Positions 7,181 through 15,288 of a DNA stretch of 64,000 nucleotides are shown here, in pieces. The notes under the pieces are model-generated. The model did no database searches. It saw only the letters and a list, made by a program, of their open reading frames with translations, and was not told the origin of the DNA. The first letter of the stretch is position 1. Each line of letters opens with the position of its first letter. The DNA is from Fictibacillus nanhaiensis (GTDB taxonomy: Bacteria > Bacillota > Bacilli > Bacillales > Fictibacillaceae): contig NZ_JAMBOD010000001.1 of the NCBI RefSeq assembly GCF_023715445.1, positions 62,001-126,000 of the forward strand, in the 5' to 3' direction. The translations under genes and the position numbers were made by a program.

Positions 7181-7321
7181 TTAACTTCCATCACCATGAT
7201 TTTGTCTTGTATGGTTTCTCTGTTTAACTTTTTTAGATCCGCTCATCGGAGCAGGCTGTCCAGGGTTTTCGCCTTTAGGGGCATTTTTTCTAATATCTTT
7301 GAATGTGTTGCGTTCTCCCAT
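7181..7321 (-). CDS. sspP: Small acid-soluble spore protein P
   Basis: This 46-residue minor SASP of the spore core is encoded on the minus strand, with ATG at 7321 and GGAGG about 9 bases upstream. The sequence contains [12 protein letters not shown] and [15 protein letters not shown], which match B. subtilis SspP ([22 protein letters not shown], recalled). It is Gly/Pro/Lys/Asn-rich and lacks Cys and Trp, as is usual for this group. In B. subtilis sspO and sspP are adjacent next to aconitase. Here they have the same order and strand, but a gene on the opposite strand lies between them. Expression in the forespore is expected from the family. Confidence 0.9.
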   Translation of the reverse strand: MGERNTFKDIRKNAPKGENPGQPAPMSGSKKVKQRNHTRQNHGDGS

Positions 7322-7398
7322 AAAATTGCCTCCTTTTGAATAATTATTTTTTAAAATGGAAGCTTAAAGGTATATCAAACCAAAAAAGGAAGGTTATT

Positions 7399-7656
7399 AT
7401 GCCATATCATAAAGATAAGCAGCAAGCATACCAGGCAGCAGAGCAGGGATATCATCATGCAATTGAAGTATCAAAGCAGTTAAATTCTTCAAATAGTGAA
7501 TATGGTGTTTTTTATTCCCATTTCATGACGGAACACGAAAAAGCCCGCCAACAGATTGAGAATGCATTAGAAACAGCATCTGAACATCAGAATGCACAAT
7601 TGAAGAATTACTTAAATGAGCTTGAACAGCTTCAAAGCCAATTTCCAAAACCTTAA
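7399..7656 (+). CDS. Small helical protein of unknown function (possibly DUF2524/YtzC-like)
   Basis: This 85-residue protein begins at ATG 7399 after AAAGGAAGG. In-frame codons upstream exist, but this start has the good ribosome site. It is hydrophilic, predicted almost fully helical and rich in Gln, Glu and Ala, with no signal peptide or membrane segment. The pattern [15 protein letters not shown] followed by heptad-like spacing loosely recalls B. subtilis YtzC, but the match is weak and from memory. It lies between sspP and sspO on the opposite strand. Its stop codon overlaps the 3' end of sspO by four bases. The function is not recognised. Confidence 0.6.
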   Translation: MPYHKDKQQAYQAAEQGYHHAIEVSKQLNSSNSEYGVFYSHFMTEHEKARQQIENALETASEHQNAQLKNYLNELEQLQSQFPKP

Positions 7657-7823
7657 TGGCGTTTTTTTGTCTTCTTATTGTTTTGGCGTTCAGCTTCACT
7701 CAGTTTTTCATTTGGCAATGTCAGAGCTTCGTTTCCAAATTCGGTTTCGTATCCAGCACCTTTGCCTTGAGCTTTAGCGGCGTTCATGCCGGGACGAATA
7801 TGGTTTGCTTTATTTCTCCCCAT
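7653..7823 (-). CDS. sspO: Small acid-soluble spore protein O
   Basis: This 56-residue minor SASP is encoded on the minus strand with ATG at 7823 and GGAGG upstream. It contains [20 protein letters not shown] near the N-terminus and [13 protein letters not shown] at the C-terminus. Both are characteristic of SspO, whose B. subtilis counterpart has KANHVINGMNDAKSQGKGAG (recalled). The middle is slightly longer than in B. subtilis. It would be made in the forespore and stored in the spore core. The last four bases overlap the convergent helical protein gene, which separates it from sspP. Confidence 0.93.
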   Translation of the reverse strand: MGRNKANHIRPGMNAAKAQGKGAGYETEFGNEALTLPNEKLSEAERQNNKKTKKRH

Positions 7824-7860
7824 GATAAAATCACCTCCGTTTTCTTAGTGTTTACCAAAT

Positions 7861-7897
7861 AAAAAAAGAAGAAGCACTCCAAAAAAAGGAGTGCTTC
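7861..7897 (-). terminator. Terminator after the DUF378 protein gene
   Basis: A perfect 10-bp stem, GAAGCACTCC / GGAGTGCTTC, closes a 7-base loop. The A-run at 7861-7867 becomes the T-run on the minus strand. It separates the DUF378 gene from sspO. Confidence 0.9.
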
Positions 7898-7903
7898 ACA
7901 TAT

Positions 7904-8092
7904 TCACGATTTATATTTTGATAAAAGCATCCATAAACCTGATAAGCCGACCAGGCTGTAGATAACTTTTGTAACCGTGGTAGCGCTTCCAAAAACTTCT
8001 GCTACAAGGTTTAAATTAAAAAGACCGATGAGTCCCCAGTTTAAAGCGCCGATTAAAACAAGGAATGCTGCTAATTTTTTTAACCAATCCAT
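7904..8092 (-). CDS. DUF378 family small membrane protein (YuzA-like)
   Basis: This 62-residue protein has two hydrophobic segments (about 5-30 and 38-58). It starts at ATG 8092 behind GGAGGG. An upstream in-frame extension lacks a ribosome site and is not counted. The sequence LIGALNWGLIGLFNLNLVAEVFG and the ending SLVGLSGLWML are typical of DUF378/YuzA proteins. The family has no known function; it is a short double-spanning membrane protein common in Bacillaceae. It stands alone, with a terminator behind it and the aconitase control region upstream on the other strand. Confidence 0.85.
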   Translation of the reverse strand: MDWLKKLAAFLVLIGALNWGLIGLFNLNLVAEVFGSATTVTKVIYSLVGLSGLWMLLSKYKS

Positions 8093-8192
8093 CCTATTCC
8101 CTCCAATCTTATTACGGCATAAAAGTAAAGGAAAAAATAAAACAAATGGTATTGCATAATTCAATATATGTATAAACAAGACAAAGGTGCTA

Positions 8193-8256
8193 ACCCTTTC
8201 ATAAGTAAAACTTATGTCGATTGATAACGATTAACTATTTTACTTATGAAAGGGTT
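8193..8256. repeat. 19-bp perfect inverted repeat upstream of aconitase
   Basis: AACCCTTTCATAAGTAAAA (8193-8211) is repeated exactly in inverse as 8238-8256 with a 26-base spacer. The left arm itself overlaps a shorter dyad. It could form an RNA or DNA hairpin, or hold two regulator sites in opposite orientation. Confidence 0.9.
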
Positions 8257-8270
8257 TTACATATGATAAT
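8202..8270 (+). promoter_or_regulatory. citB promoter with CcpC-like operator
   Basis: ATAA-N7-TTAT (8202-8216, inside CATAAGTAAAACTTATG) matches the dyad described for CcpC, the citrate-responsive repressor of B. subtilis citB. A second half-site, ACTTATG (8242-8248), overlaps a possible -35 TTTACT (8239-8244). A TATGAT -10 (8262-8267) follows at 17 bases. The layout of a full dyad plus a half-site at the promoter is as reported for B. subtilis citB. Confidence 0.65.
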
Positions 8271-8376
8271 AGAGGGAAAAAAAGTTTTTATGTGATTTAC
8301 TAGGGAATTGAGCACATTTTTTCGACAATTTTTCTCATAATCGTGTATGATTGTTACTGAAGGGAGAGAGTGGAAC

Positions 8377-11103
8377 ATGAAAAATAATGATGTATTTAAT
8401 GCCCGTTCTACTTTTGATGTTAACGGTAAAGAGTACAGCTATTACCGTTTAGGAGCGTTAGAAGAAGCGGGAATCGGTAACGTATCTAAGTTGCCCTACT
8501 CTGTAAAAGTATTATTGGAATCAGTATTGAGACAGTACGATGGAAAAGTAATTAACAAAGAGCACGTTGAAAACCTTGCTAAGTGGGGTACAAGTGAACT
8601 GAAAGATATTGATGTTCCTTTTAAGCCTTCACGTGTAATCCTTCAAGACTTTACTGGGGTGCCAGCTGTAGTTGACTTGGCATCACTTCGTAAAGCAATG
8701 AAAGACATGGGTGGAGATCCTTCACAGATTAACCCTGAAATTCCAGTTGATCTTGTAGTTGACCACTCTGTACAAGTTGATAAAGCAGGAACTGAAGATT
8801 CTCTTGCTTTCAACATGAATCTTGAATTTGCCCGCAACGAAGAGCGTTATAAGCTTTTAAGCTGGGCTCAATCTGCGTTTGATAACTACCGTGCAGTACC
8901 TCCTGCAACAGGTATCGTTCACCAAGTTAACTTAGAATACTTAGCACCAGTTGTACTTACAAGCGAATCAGAAGGTGAAACAGTTGCTTTCCCTGATTCA
9001 CTAGTAGGTACTGACTCTCATACAACCATGATCAATGGTCTTGGTGTACTTGGATGGGGTGTTGGCGGAATTGAAGCAGAAGCTGGTATGTTAGGACAGC
9101 CTTCTTACTTCCCGGTTCCAGAAGTTATCGGGGTAAAACTTACAGGTACCCTTCCAAACGGAACAACAGCAACAGACCTTGCCCTTAAAGTAACGCAAGT
9201 ATTGCGGGAAAAGAAAGTGGTAGGGAAGTTCGTGGAATTCTTTGGTCCTGGACTTGCAGAGATGCCTCTTGCTGACCGTGCAACGGTTTCTAACATGGCT
9301 CCTGAATATGGAGCTACTTGCGGATTCTTCCCAGTAGACGAGGAAGCTCTTAACTATCTGAGACTAACTGGCAGAACGGAAGAACAAATCCAGCTAGTTG
9401 AAGCTTATTGCAAGGAGAACGGATTGTTCTATACTGCAGGTGATGCAGATCCGGAATTTACGGATGTGGTTGAAATCAATCTTTCCGAGATCGAATCAAA
9501 CTTGTCCGGACCTAAACGTCCACAAGATTTGATTCCGTTATCTCAAATGAAAGACAGCTTTAACAAAGCACTTGTTGCTCCTCAAGGAAATGCAGGTTTT
9601 GGATTAACTCCAGATGAGATCAATAAAGAAGTGGTTGTTAAGCACCCTAATAATGAAACTTCTACAATGAAAACAGGTGCTGTTGCGATCGCAGCAATAA
9701 CGAGCTGTACAAATACATCTAACCCTTACGTTATGTTAGGTGCAGGATTAGTTGCTAAGAAAGCAGTGGAAAAAGGATTGAAAGTTCCTGGATATGTGAA
9801 AACATCATTAGCACCAGGATCTAAAGTTGTTACCCGCTATTTAGAAGAAGCAGGTTTGATGAGCTACATGGATCAGCTTGGATTTAACCTTGTAGGTTAC
9901 GGCTGTACGACATGTATCGGTAACTCAGGGCCATTAGCTCTTGAAGTTGAAAATGCAATCGCTAAAAATGATTTAACAGTAACATCTGTTCTTTCTGGTA
10001 ACAGAAACTTTGAAGGTCGTATCCATCCGCTTGTAAAAGCAAACTACTTAGCTTCACCACCATTAGTAGTGGCATATGCACTTGCAGGGACAGTGAACTT
10101 CAATCTTCAATCTGATTCTTTCGGAACAGATAAAGAAGGCAACGAGGTTTACTTTAAGGACATCTGGCCGACTGCAGAGGAAATTAATGAAGCAATGCAA
10201 AAAGCAGTTACTCCTGAATTGTTCAAGAAAGAATACGAAAGAGTATTCGATGAGAACGAGCGTTGGAATGAATTGAAGACTTCTGCAGATCAGCTATATG
10301 GTTTTGATACTGCTTCAACTTACATTCAAAACCCTCCATTCTTTGAAGAACTTTCTGCAGAACTTAAAGAGATTCAACCTCTTAAAGATCTGAAGCTAAT
10401 TGCTAAGTTTGGTGATTCTGTAACAACAGATCACATTTCTCCAGCGGGTGCAATTGGTAAAGATACTCCAGCAGGAAGATATTTAATTAAAAATGGTGTT
10501 GAGCCGCGTGACTTTAACTCTTATGGATCAAGACGCGGAAACCATGAAGTAATGATGCGCGGAACGTTTGCAAACATTCGTATTCGTAACGCTGTTGCTC
10601 CAGGCACAGAAGGCGGTTGGACGACTTACTGGCCAACTAACGAAGTAATGAGCATCTATGACGCTGCAATGAAATACAAAGAGAATGGCACTGGCCTGAT
10701 GGTTATCGCAGGAAAAGATTACGGTATGGGATCATCCCGTGACTGGGCTGCGAAAGGTACAACTTTACTGGGTATTCAAACCGTACTTGCTGAGAGTTTC
10801 GAGCGTATACACCGCAGTAACTTAGTACTAATGGGTGTTCTTCCTCTTCAATTCAAGGATGGAGAAAGCGCTGAAACATTTGGTTTAACAGGCAAAGAGT
10901 CTTTCACTGTTCAAGTTGATGAAACAGTTAAACCTCGTGACCTTGTAAAAGTAACAGCTGTTTTCGAAGACGGAACTGAAAAGTCGTTTGAAGTTGTTGC
11001 ACGTTTCGATAGTGAAGTTGAGATTGAATACTATCGTCATGGCGGAATCCTACCAATGGTACTTCGTAATAAACTGGCACATTCTTCTCAAACACAAAAT
11101 TAA
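8377..11103 (+). CDS. citB: Aconitate hydratase
   Basis: Aconitase (908 residues) interconverts citrate and isocitrate in the TCA cycle. In Bacillus it also binds RNA when iron is low. The [4Fe-4S] ligands are Cys444 in SCTNTSNP and Cys510/Cys513 in [14 protein letters not shown]. Active-site blocks such as [21 protein letters not shown] and [17 protein letters not shown] are intact. I chose ATG 8377, behind AAGGGAGAGAG, over an in-frame ATG 30 bases upstream that has no ribosome site. The gene is monocistronic, ending in a clear terminator. The upstream region holds a CcpC-like dyad, so repression relieved by citrate is likely. Confidence 0.97.
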   Translation: MKNNDVFNARSTFDVNGKEYSYYRLGALEEAGIGNVSKLPYSVKVLLESVLRQYDGKVINKEHVENLAKWGTSELKDIDVPFKPSRVILQDFTGVPAVVDLASLRKAMKDMGGDPSQINPEIPVDLVVDHSVQVDKAGTEDSLAFNMNLEFARNEERYKLLSWAQSAFDNYRAVPPATGIVHQVNLEYLAPVVLTSESEGETVAFPDSLVGTDSHTTMINGLGVLGWGVGGIEAEAGMLGQPSYFPVPEVIGVKLTGTLPNGTTATDLALKVTQVLREKKVVGKFVEFFGPGLAEMPLADRATVSNMAPEYGATCGFFPVDEEALNYLRLTGRTEEQIQLVEAYCKENGLFYTAGDADPEFTDVVEINLSEIESNLSGPKRPQDLIPLSQMKDSFNKALVAPQGNAGFGLTPDEINKEVVVKHPNNETSTMKTGAVAIAAITSCTNTSNPYVMLGAGLVAKKAVEKGLKVPGYVKTSLAPGSKVVTRYLEEAGLMSYMDQLGFNLVGYGCTTCIGNSGPLALEVENAIAKNDLTVTSVLSGNRNFEGRIHPLVKANYLASPPLVVAYALAGTVNFNLQSDSFGTDKEGNEVYFKDIWPTAEEINEAMQKAVTPELFKKEYERVFDENERWNELKTSADQLYGFDTASTYIQNPPFFEELSAELKEIQPLKDLKLIAKFGDSVTTDHISPAGAIGKDTPAGRYLIKNGVEPRDFNSYGSRRGNHEVMMRGTFANIRIRNAVAPGTEGGWTTYWPTNEVMSIYDAAMKYKENGTGLMVIAGKDYGMGSSRDWAAKGTTLLGIQTVLAESFERIHRSNLVLMGVLPLQFKDGESAETFGLTGKESFTVQVDETVKPRDLVKVTAVFEDGTEKSFEVVARFDSEVEIEYYRHGGILPMVLRNKLAHSSQTQN

Positions 11104-11110
11104 TATAAAA

Positions 11111-11147
11111 AAATCCTTTGCCATTGTTGGCAAGGGATTTTTTTTTA
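11111..11147 (+). terminator. Terminator after citB
   Basis: AAATCCTTTGCC pairs with GGCAAGGGATTT (one G-T pair) and is followed by eight or more Ts. The T-run overlaps the stop codon of the convergent FbpB-like gene. Confidence 0.88.
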
Positions 11148-11273
11148 GCCATTTCTCGTATGTTTTTCATCCAGCTTTTTTTCAAGCTTTTCAAGATAGG
11201 ATTCATCCTTTAAAAGCTGCCGTCTGTTTTCATTTACAAGTTCACGAAAACTCATTTTTCTGTTTTTTCTCAT
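11145..11273 (-). CDS. FbpB-family small basic protein
   Basis: This 42-residue, strongly basic peptide is encoded on the minus strand, starting at ATG 11273 behind GAGGTG. The sequence runs MRKNRKMSFRELVNEN, then RRQLLKDESYLEKLEKKLDEK. This matches the pattern of the FbpB family (F..LV.EN...LL.D...L..IE), whose B. subtilis member is a Fur-regulated helper in the iron-sparing response with the FsrA small RNA. Aconitase is one of the FsrA targets in B. subtilis, so a place next to citB is of interest. No clear Fur box was recognised upstream. Identification is by motif only. Confidence 0.7.
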   Translation of the reverse strand: MRKNRKMSFRELVNENRRQLLKDESYLEKLEKKLDEKHTRNG

Positions 11274-11421
11274 AAGATACACCTCAAGTAATAAGATTAT
11301 TACCAATATTGCCTTATAAAAGTCAGAATAATCAATTTCGAGAAAAAATCTTCGAAAGCAATGATGAATAGAGAAATTTAATTAAAGGAAAAGTAAAGAA
11401 GACGAAAGGGGGTTAGGACCT

Positions 11422-11565
11422 TTGAGTAATCCAAAACGCTTTCCACAAGATTTTGTACCAAATCACATAGACACTCAGCCGCGAGATGTAGATAGCAACA
11501 ACGGAAAGAAAATGGCAAATAAAACAAATGATCATGCTGATTATGTTCCTCCAAAAGGTAAATAA
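11422..11565 (+). CDS. sspN: Small acid-soluble spore protein N
   Basis: This 47-residue minor SASP starts at TTG 11422 behind AAAGGGGGTTAGG. The sequence has FVPNHIDTQPRDVDSNNGKKM, in which the PNH..TQP....N.GKKM pattern fits SspN (B. subtilis YVPSHLGTKPVKYKANKGEKM, recalled). It is hydrophilic with no Cys or Trp. In B. subtilis sspN and tlp form an operon. Here tlp lies about 700 bases further on, with an unrelated gene between. The ending YVPPKGK is short but intact. The start choice rests on the ribosome site and on the family's usual N-terminus. Confidence 0.82.
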   Translation: MSNPKRFPQDFVPNHIDTQPRDVDSNNGKKMANKTNDHADYVPPKGK

Positions 11566-11670
11566 AAATAAAAATGTAAATATTACCTCTTCTAATTTTC
11601 ACATGGACTCCCATATATTAAAGATTTTGTCGAAAAAATGTATGTAGTGAAAGAATTAGGAGGGGTACGT

Positions 11671-12180
11671 TTGATTACGGCATCTGTCAAACCATTACCT
11701 GTATCACAAAATAAAGATGATCAGGATTACTTATACCGGCAGCTAGAAATTGAAATGCAAAGATTAGGGCATCTTGTGCCATTTCGTGAAGAATTGAACT
11801 GGGATAAAGAAGTTACAACCATGGAATTAGGAAATGTTGAAACGTTAGAAAAGCTAAAAAAAGCTGCGGCAAAAAATGATGGAGTATTTTTATTTTATGC
11901 AAAGCTTACAAAAGGAACTGTTTATCAGCACATCATCCTTCATCCAAATACGGAAGGGTTTTATTTGCCATTCCGATTTGAAGAACCATTTCAAATCACG
12001 GTTAAGAATAAAAAATACTGGATCGGTTCCTCTATCAGACTTGCTGAAGAGCTTGCCTGGCTTGAAATTACGATGAAGAACTCGGACGATGAAAGTGTTA
12101 TTGAGTATTGGAAGTATCTAACTGATCTTTGTAAAAGCAGTATTGAGAACATGAGTCCGATATTGCTTCAAAAAAATTAG
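11671..12180 (+). CDS. Hypothetical protein between sspN and tlp
   Basis: This 169-residue soluble protein starts at TTG 11671 behind AGGAGGGG. An earlier in-frame ATG at 11638 has no ribosome site. I do not recognise a family. Segments such as LYRQLEIEMQRLGHLVPFREEL and GVFLFYAKLTKGTVYQHIILHPNTEG suggest an alpha/beta fold, and IRLAEELAWLEITMK a C-terminal helix. There is no signal peptide and no metal-binding motif. It lies within the usual sspN-tlp spore gene pair, which hints at sporulation expression, but nothing in the protein proves it. Codon use looks like its neighbours. Confidence 0.7.
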   Translation: MITASVKPLPVSQNKDDQDYLYRQLEIEMQRLGHLVPFREELNWDKEVTTMELGNVETLEKLKKAAAKNDGVFLFYAKLTKGTVYQHIILHPNTEGFYLPFRFEEPFQITVKNKKYWIGSSIRLAEELAWLEITMKNSDDESVIEYWKYLTDLCKSSIENMSPILLQKN

Positions 12181-12246
12181 AATAAGTTATTCAGTTTTTT
12201 GCAAACACTATGGTGAATTCAATTCAAACACAAAGGAGAATACACC

Positions 12247-12483
12247 ATGCAAAAACCAAACAGAGACGACCGAAGCAATAACGTAGAGCGCTTAGAGCAA
12301 ATGGTTGAGAATACACAACAAAACATTCAAGAAGCTAATGAGACAGCTGATAACATGAATTTAACTGCCAGCCAAAAAGAGCAGATTAAAGAGAAGAATC
12401 AGCATAGGCAAGAATCGATCGAACAGTTCCAGATTGAGATTCAAGAAGAAAAAGCTTATAGAGAAGGCAATGAGCTCCAATAA
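12247..12483 (+). CDS. tlp: Small acid-soluble spore protein Tlp
   Basis: Tlp is a minor spore-core protein named for slight thioredoxin likeness. The 78-residue product contains PNRDDRSNNVERLEQMVENT near the N-terminus and EKNQHRQESIEQF towards the end. Both match B. subtilis Tlp closely (PNPDDRSDNVEKLQDMVQNT, recalled). It is highly hydrophilic and predicted helical. It begins with ATG 12247 behind AAAGGAG and is followed by an intrinsic terminator. The gene stands 66 bases after an unknown protein, so joint transcription is possible. Forespore-specific expression is known for the family. Confidence 0.95.
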   Translation: MQKPNRDDRSNNVERLEQMVENTQQNIQEANETADNMNLTASQKEQIKEKNQHRQESIEQFQIEIQEEKAYREGNELQ

Positions 12484-12486
12484 TTA

Positions 12487-12515
12487 AAAGGCCGGCATTT
12501 TGCTGGTCTTTTTTT
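12487..12515 (+). terminator. Terminator after tlp
   Basis: AAAGGCCGGCA and TGCTGGTCTTT form an 11-bp stem with two G-T pairs around TTT, followed by a T-run. Confidence 0.85.
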
Positions 12516-12568
12516 GCGTTTTCTAATAAAGTGAAAAGAAAAAGATCAAAAGGGTGGACTTAATACAA

Positions 12569-12991
12569 ATGAATTTTATAGAAACAGCCGTTGACGTCAG
12601 ATACGCAGAAACCGATCAGATGGGTGTTGTATACCATGCAAACTATCTAGTATGGTTTGAGATCGGCAGAACAAAACTTATTGAATCGCTTGGATTTAAA
12701 TATGCTGACATGGAGGCACAAGGGATCCTTTCTCCTGTAACCGACATTCAGGCTTCTTATAAAAGACCATTAACATATGGACAGCAGGCAAGTATCAAAA
12801 CGGCAATAAAAGAATATACAGGGATAAAAGTTGTATATGCTTACGAGATCTTTAACGAAAATCAGGAGTTATGCGTAACTGGCCACTCTACTCATGTTTG
12901 TGTGAAGAAAGAAAACTTCCGTCCTATCTCCATAAAAAAGTATTTTCCGAAGTGGCATGATGCCTATGTGAAAGCGAGCAGTGGACAATAA
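12569..12991 (+). CDS. yneP: Hotdog-fold acyl-CoA thioesterase (YneP-like)
   Basis: This is a 4-hydroxybenzoyl-CoA-thioesterase-type protein of 140 residues. The signature RYAETDQMGVVYHANYLVW carries the catalytic Asp (in DQMG) and the HxNY block of the family. The sequence LGFKYADMEAQGILSPVTD also fits. The likely start is ATG 12569, about 11 bases after AGGGTGG. An in-frame GTG 15 bases earlier overlaps the ribosome site. Its stop overlaps the start of the next gene, so the two are coupled, as yneP-yneQ are in B. subtilis. The physiological acyl-CoA is unknown. Confidence 0.88.
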   Translation: MNFIETAVDVRYAETDQMGVVYHANYLVWFEIGRTKLIESLGFKYADMEAQGILSPVTDIQASYKRPLTYGQQASIKTAIKEYTGIKVVYAYEIFNENQELCVTGHSTHVCVKKENFRPISIKKYFPKWHDAYVKASSGQ

Positions 12992-13287
12992 TGGCGTTTG
13001 GTATTAAAAGATCTCAGCTTACAAAATGGAAAACCGACGTTGAGGCAGGTCAGATCGCTTTTATTACTCACTTTTGGTTTGATTCACGTTTTCCAGATAA
13101 GAAGAGTGTTACAAAAGTGGGCTGCAGTAATCTGCAAAAATTAATTTTATGGGGAAGTAAATATGGGTTGAAAGCAGAGTGGATTCATGAAAGGGCTACT
13201 TATCCCCACTTTGATCTGATCGGGGATAAGCAAAGAACAATAATGGAACAGGAAGGCAGGATTGAAGAGCTTCAAAAGTTCTTATAA
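12991..13287 (+). CDS. yneQ: YneQ-like hypothetical protein
   Basis: This 98-residue protein has no known function. The ATG overlaps the stop of the thioesterase gene (TAATG), so it depends on the upstream gene for translation. The chain is rich in Trp, Lys and aromatic residues (WKTDVEAGQIAFITHFWFDSRF, KLILWGSKYGLKAEWIHERATYPHFDLIG). No membrane segment or metal site is seen. The assignment to YneQ rests on its position between yneP- and yneR-like genes and on size and composition, so it is moderately secure. Confidence 0.75.
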   Translation: MAFGIKRSQLTKWKTDVEAGQIAFITHFWFDSRFPDKKSVTKVGCSNLQKLILWGSKYGLKAEWIHERATYPHFDLIGDKQRTIMEQEGRIEELQKFL

Positions 13288-13291
13288 TCAG

Positions 13292-13588
13292 CTATTTATT
13301 TTCATTGAGTTTAAATTCATATTTAATTTCATCGTTTTCAACGGATACAGTTAAATCACTTTGATCAAAGAACCACTCATCCTCATCTTCAATAAAGAAT
13401 TGATGATCTTTTAGTTCTAATACAGATGTTGGATGTTTTGGAGTGTCTTTGTTAATTCCTAAGGAAAAACCATCTTGAACTGTACTGCAGCCTCCTAGAC
13501 GGACAAAAAAACGAATTTTATTACCTGGAACTGCTTGAAGGTCTTTTATGATGAATGCTGCTGTTTCTTCGCTCATGTGAATTTTCAA
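13292..13588 (-). CDS. yneR: HesB/IscA-like protein (YneR-like)
   Basis: This 98-residue protein has the HesB/IscA-type fold. It starts at TTG 13588 behind AAGGAG. An in-frame GTG three codons earlier overlaps that ribosome site and is unlikely. The block FFVRLGGCSTVQDGFSLGI contains the first conserved Cys, but the C-terminal CxC pair of true A-type Fe-S carriers is absent. The C-terminus ends FKLNENK. It therefore belongs with YneR-type proteins and may not carry a cluster in the usual way. It is convergent to yneQ, with only a few bases between the two stop codons. Confidence 0.82.
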   Translation of the reverse strand: MKIHMSEETAAFIIKDLQAVPGNKIRFFVRLGGCSTVQDGFSLGINKDTPKHPTSVLELKDHQFFIEDEDEWFFDQSDLTVSVENDEIKYEFKLNENK

Positions 13589-13736
13589 ATGAAACACTCC
13601 TTATGATTGCTTAATTTTAGTTGGTGCTATTGTGACATATGCTTATTTAATAAACAATTAAAATGCCTTTTCTTCTATGTTAAAATGGTTATAATAAATG
13701 ATATAGCTCCGATTTACAATATAAAGGGGAAATTAA

Positions 13737-14594
13737 ATGAAACAAAAAGTTGCAAGGTTGGTTTTAACCTTATTGCCGCAAAATAAAATTTCATCAATCG
13801 TCGGTAAAGCAGGACGTTCAAAGCTAAGTAAGCGCTACGTGAAACAGTACGCAAAACATTTTAATATTAATTTATCTGAAATCGAGAAACCCATTCATGA
13901 GTATGCCCATCTAACTGAGTTCTTCTCAAGAAAACTTAAAAGTAATGCAAGACCGATTTGCGGTGAAGAATCTGAAGCGATTTCACCCGTTGATGGGCTT
14001 GTTACGCAGATGGGACGTATAGAAAAGGGAACGATTATTCAAGCAAAAGGAATATCGTATCCTGTACAAAAACTGCTGGCAGATGAAGATAATATCGATT
14101 TCGAAAGTGGTCACTTCATAACCATATATTTAAGCCCTAAAGATTATCATCGTATCCACATGCCTGTAAAAGGCGAAGTTTATAGTTCGACTTATATTCC
14201 AGGACGTCTGTTTCCGGTAAATGATATTGGTGTTAATCATGTTAAAGGCCTCTTCACTAAGAATGAACGTGTTGTAACGTTTGCTGATACAGACTTTGGC
14301 AAGCTCGCGATCGTAAAAGTTGGTGCTTTTATTGTCGGAAGTGTAAAGGTTAAATATGATGACAAAGTCCGCAAATGGAAGAAAATCATGAAATCGAAAG
14401 TTTCACCTGTTACGTACGATAAAGGGGACGAAATTGGTCACTTCGAGTTCGGCTCAACAGTAATATTGTTGTTTGAAGATAAGGATTTTTCATTTGACGA
14501 TTCTCTTGCAGTCGGAAAGTCTGTACGCATGGGTGAAATTATTGGGAAACATCCTGCTTCTTCCAAACAAAAAAAATATTCAGCTACCATATAA
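13737..14594 (+). CDS. psd: Phosphatidylserine decarboxylase proenzyme
   Basis: Psd converts phosphatidylserine to phosphatidylethanolamine at the membrane. The 285-residue proenzyme is cleaved before Ser240 in FGST (238-241), which becomes the pyruvoyl group of the small chain. Other conserved blocks are SPVDGLVTQMG, YLSPKDYHRIHMPV and VGAFIVGSVKV. The start ATG 13737 follows AAAGGGGAAA. The gene stands alone between yneR on the other strand and a DNA-glycosylase-like gene. A short hairpin terminator follows. Length and motifs are those of the bacterial type with FGST in place of LGST. Confidence 0.94.
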   Translation: MKQKVARLVLTLLPQNKISSIVGKAGRSKLSKRYVKQYAKHFNINLSEIEKPIHEYAHLTEFFSRKLKSNARPICGEESEAISPVDGLVTQMGRIEKGTIIQAKGISYPVQKLLADEDNIDFESGHFITIYLSPKDYHRIHMPVKGEVYSSTYIPGRLFPVNDIGVNHVKGLFTKNERVVTFADTDFGKLAIVKVGAFIVGSVKVKYDDKVRKWKKIMKSKVSPVTYDKGDEIGHFEFGSTVILLFEDKDFSFDDSLAVGKSVRMGEIIGKHPASSKQKKYSATI

Positions 14595-14622
14595 CCGGCA
14601 GACATTGTTTGCCGGATTTTTA
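14593..14622 (+). terminator. Terminator after psd
   Basis: CCGGCA (14595-14600) pairs with TGCCGG (14610-14615) and is followed by ATTTTTATT. It directly precedes the ribosome site of the next gene. Confidence 0.7.
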
Positions 14623-14644
14623 TTATGATAAGGAGAAGAAAGAA

Positions 14645-15271
14645 ATGCTTAAGATTAGAGAATTTTTTGACGAAGCAAAAGTACGCTTTAATGTAGATGA
14701 TATTATTAGTCATTCAATGATTATTTTTATTTTAGAATCCCCTCATAAAGAAGAACTAAAAGCGGGAGTTCCTCTTGCAGGACTCTCAGGGAGATCGATG
14801 GCTAAAGAACTTTTTTTGAAAGAAGATATCCTTCCAATGGGTAAGTATTTAAAACAACTTGCGGAAGATAAAAAACAGGCCATTTACGGAATCGTTAATG
14901 TTTGTCCTTTCCCACTTCAAAAAACAGCCTATCCTGATGCTGAATTTGTCCGTATTTACGAAAGGGAACTCGAAATTGCAGAAGCGGTCAGACGGAGTAC
15001 AGCGAATACATTTAAAGACGATAATAAAGCGATTTTTCATGAGTTGTTGATCAATGATTTTCAAAACAGGCTGCTAAAAGCAATAGAAGAAGATACCATT
15101 ATCGTACCGTGCGGAAAATTCGCTGAAAAGTATGTAAATCAAATAGCCATAAAAGACAAGCTAAATATAATTACGGGTGTGCCGCATCCCTCTTATAATT
15201 CCTGGGCAAGAGAACGATATAAAGACGTTATCCAAAATGTCAGGAACCAAGGAAAAAAACGAACCTCCTAA
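14645..15271 (+). CDS. Uracil-DNA-glycosylase-fold protein of unknown role
   Basis: This 208-residue soluble protein starts at ATG 14645 behind AAGGAG. The arrangement FILESPHKEE, then GIVNVCPFPLQKTAYP, then VPCGKFAEKYV and finally GVPHPSYNSWARE recalls the uracil-DNA glycosylase superfamily. Members of that superfamily have an early catalytic or water-activating motif and a late HPS motif. The early motif here is not canonical, so the enzyme could act on another base or not be a glycosylase at all. It lacks the four Cys of family 4 enzymes. Assignment is by motif order only, with no close relative recalled. Confidence 0.55.
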   Translation: MLKIREFFDEAKVRFNVDDIISHSMIIFILESPHKEELKAGVPLAGLSGRSMAKELFLKEDILPMGKYLKQLAEDKKQAIYGIVNVCPFPLQKTAYPDAEFVRIYERELEIAEAVRRSTANTFKDDNKAIFHELLINDFQNRLLKAIEEDTIIVPCGKFAEKYVNQIAIKDKLNIITGVPHPSYNSWARERYKDVIQNVRNQGKKRTS

Positions 15272-15288
15272 ATTCAGGAGGTTCAAAA
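15255..15288 (-). terminator. Terminator at the 3' end of nhaC
   Basis: GAACCTCCT / AGGAGGTTC is a perfect 9-bp stem with a 6-base loop. On the minus strand it is followed by a T-run (the A-run at 15253-15259). It also covers the stop codon of the gene on the plus strand. Confidence 0.85.

Noticed and set aside
7127..7339. Plus-strand frames over sspP, and likewise over sspO at 7656-7862
   Set aside because: Both are antisense to clear SASP genes that have good ribosome sites.
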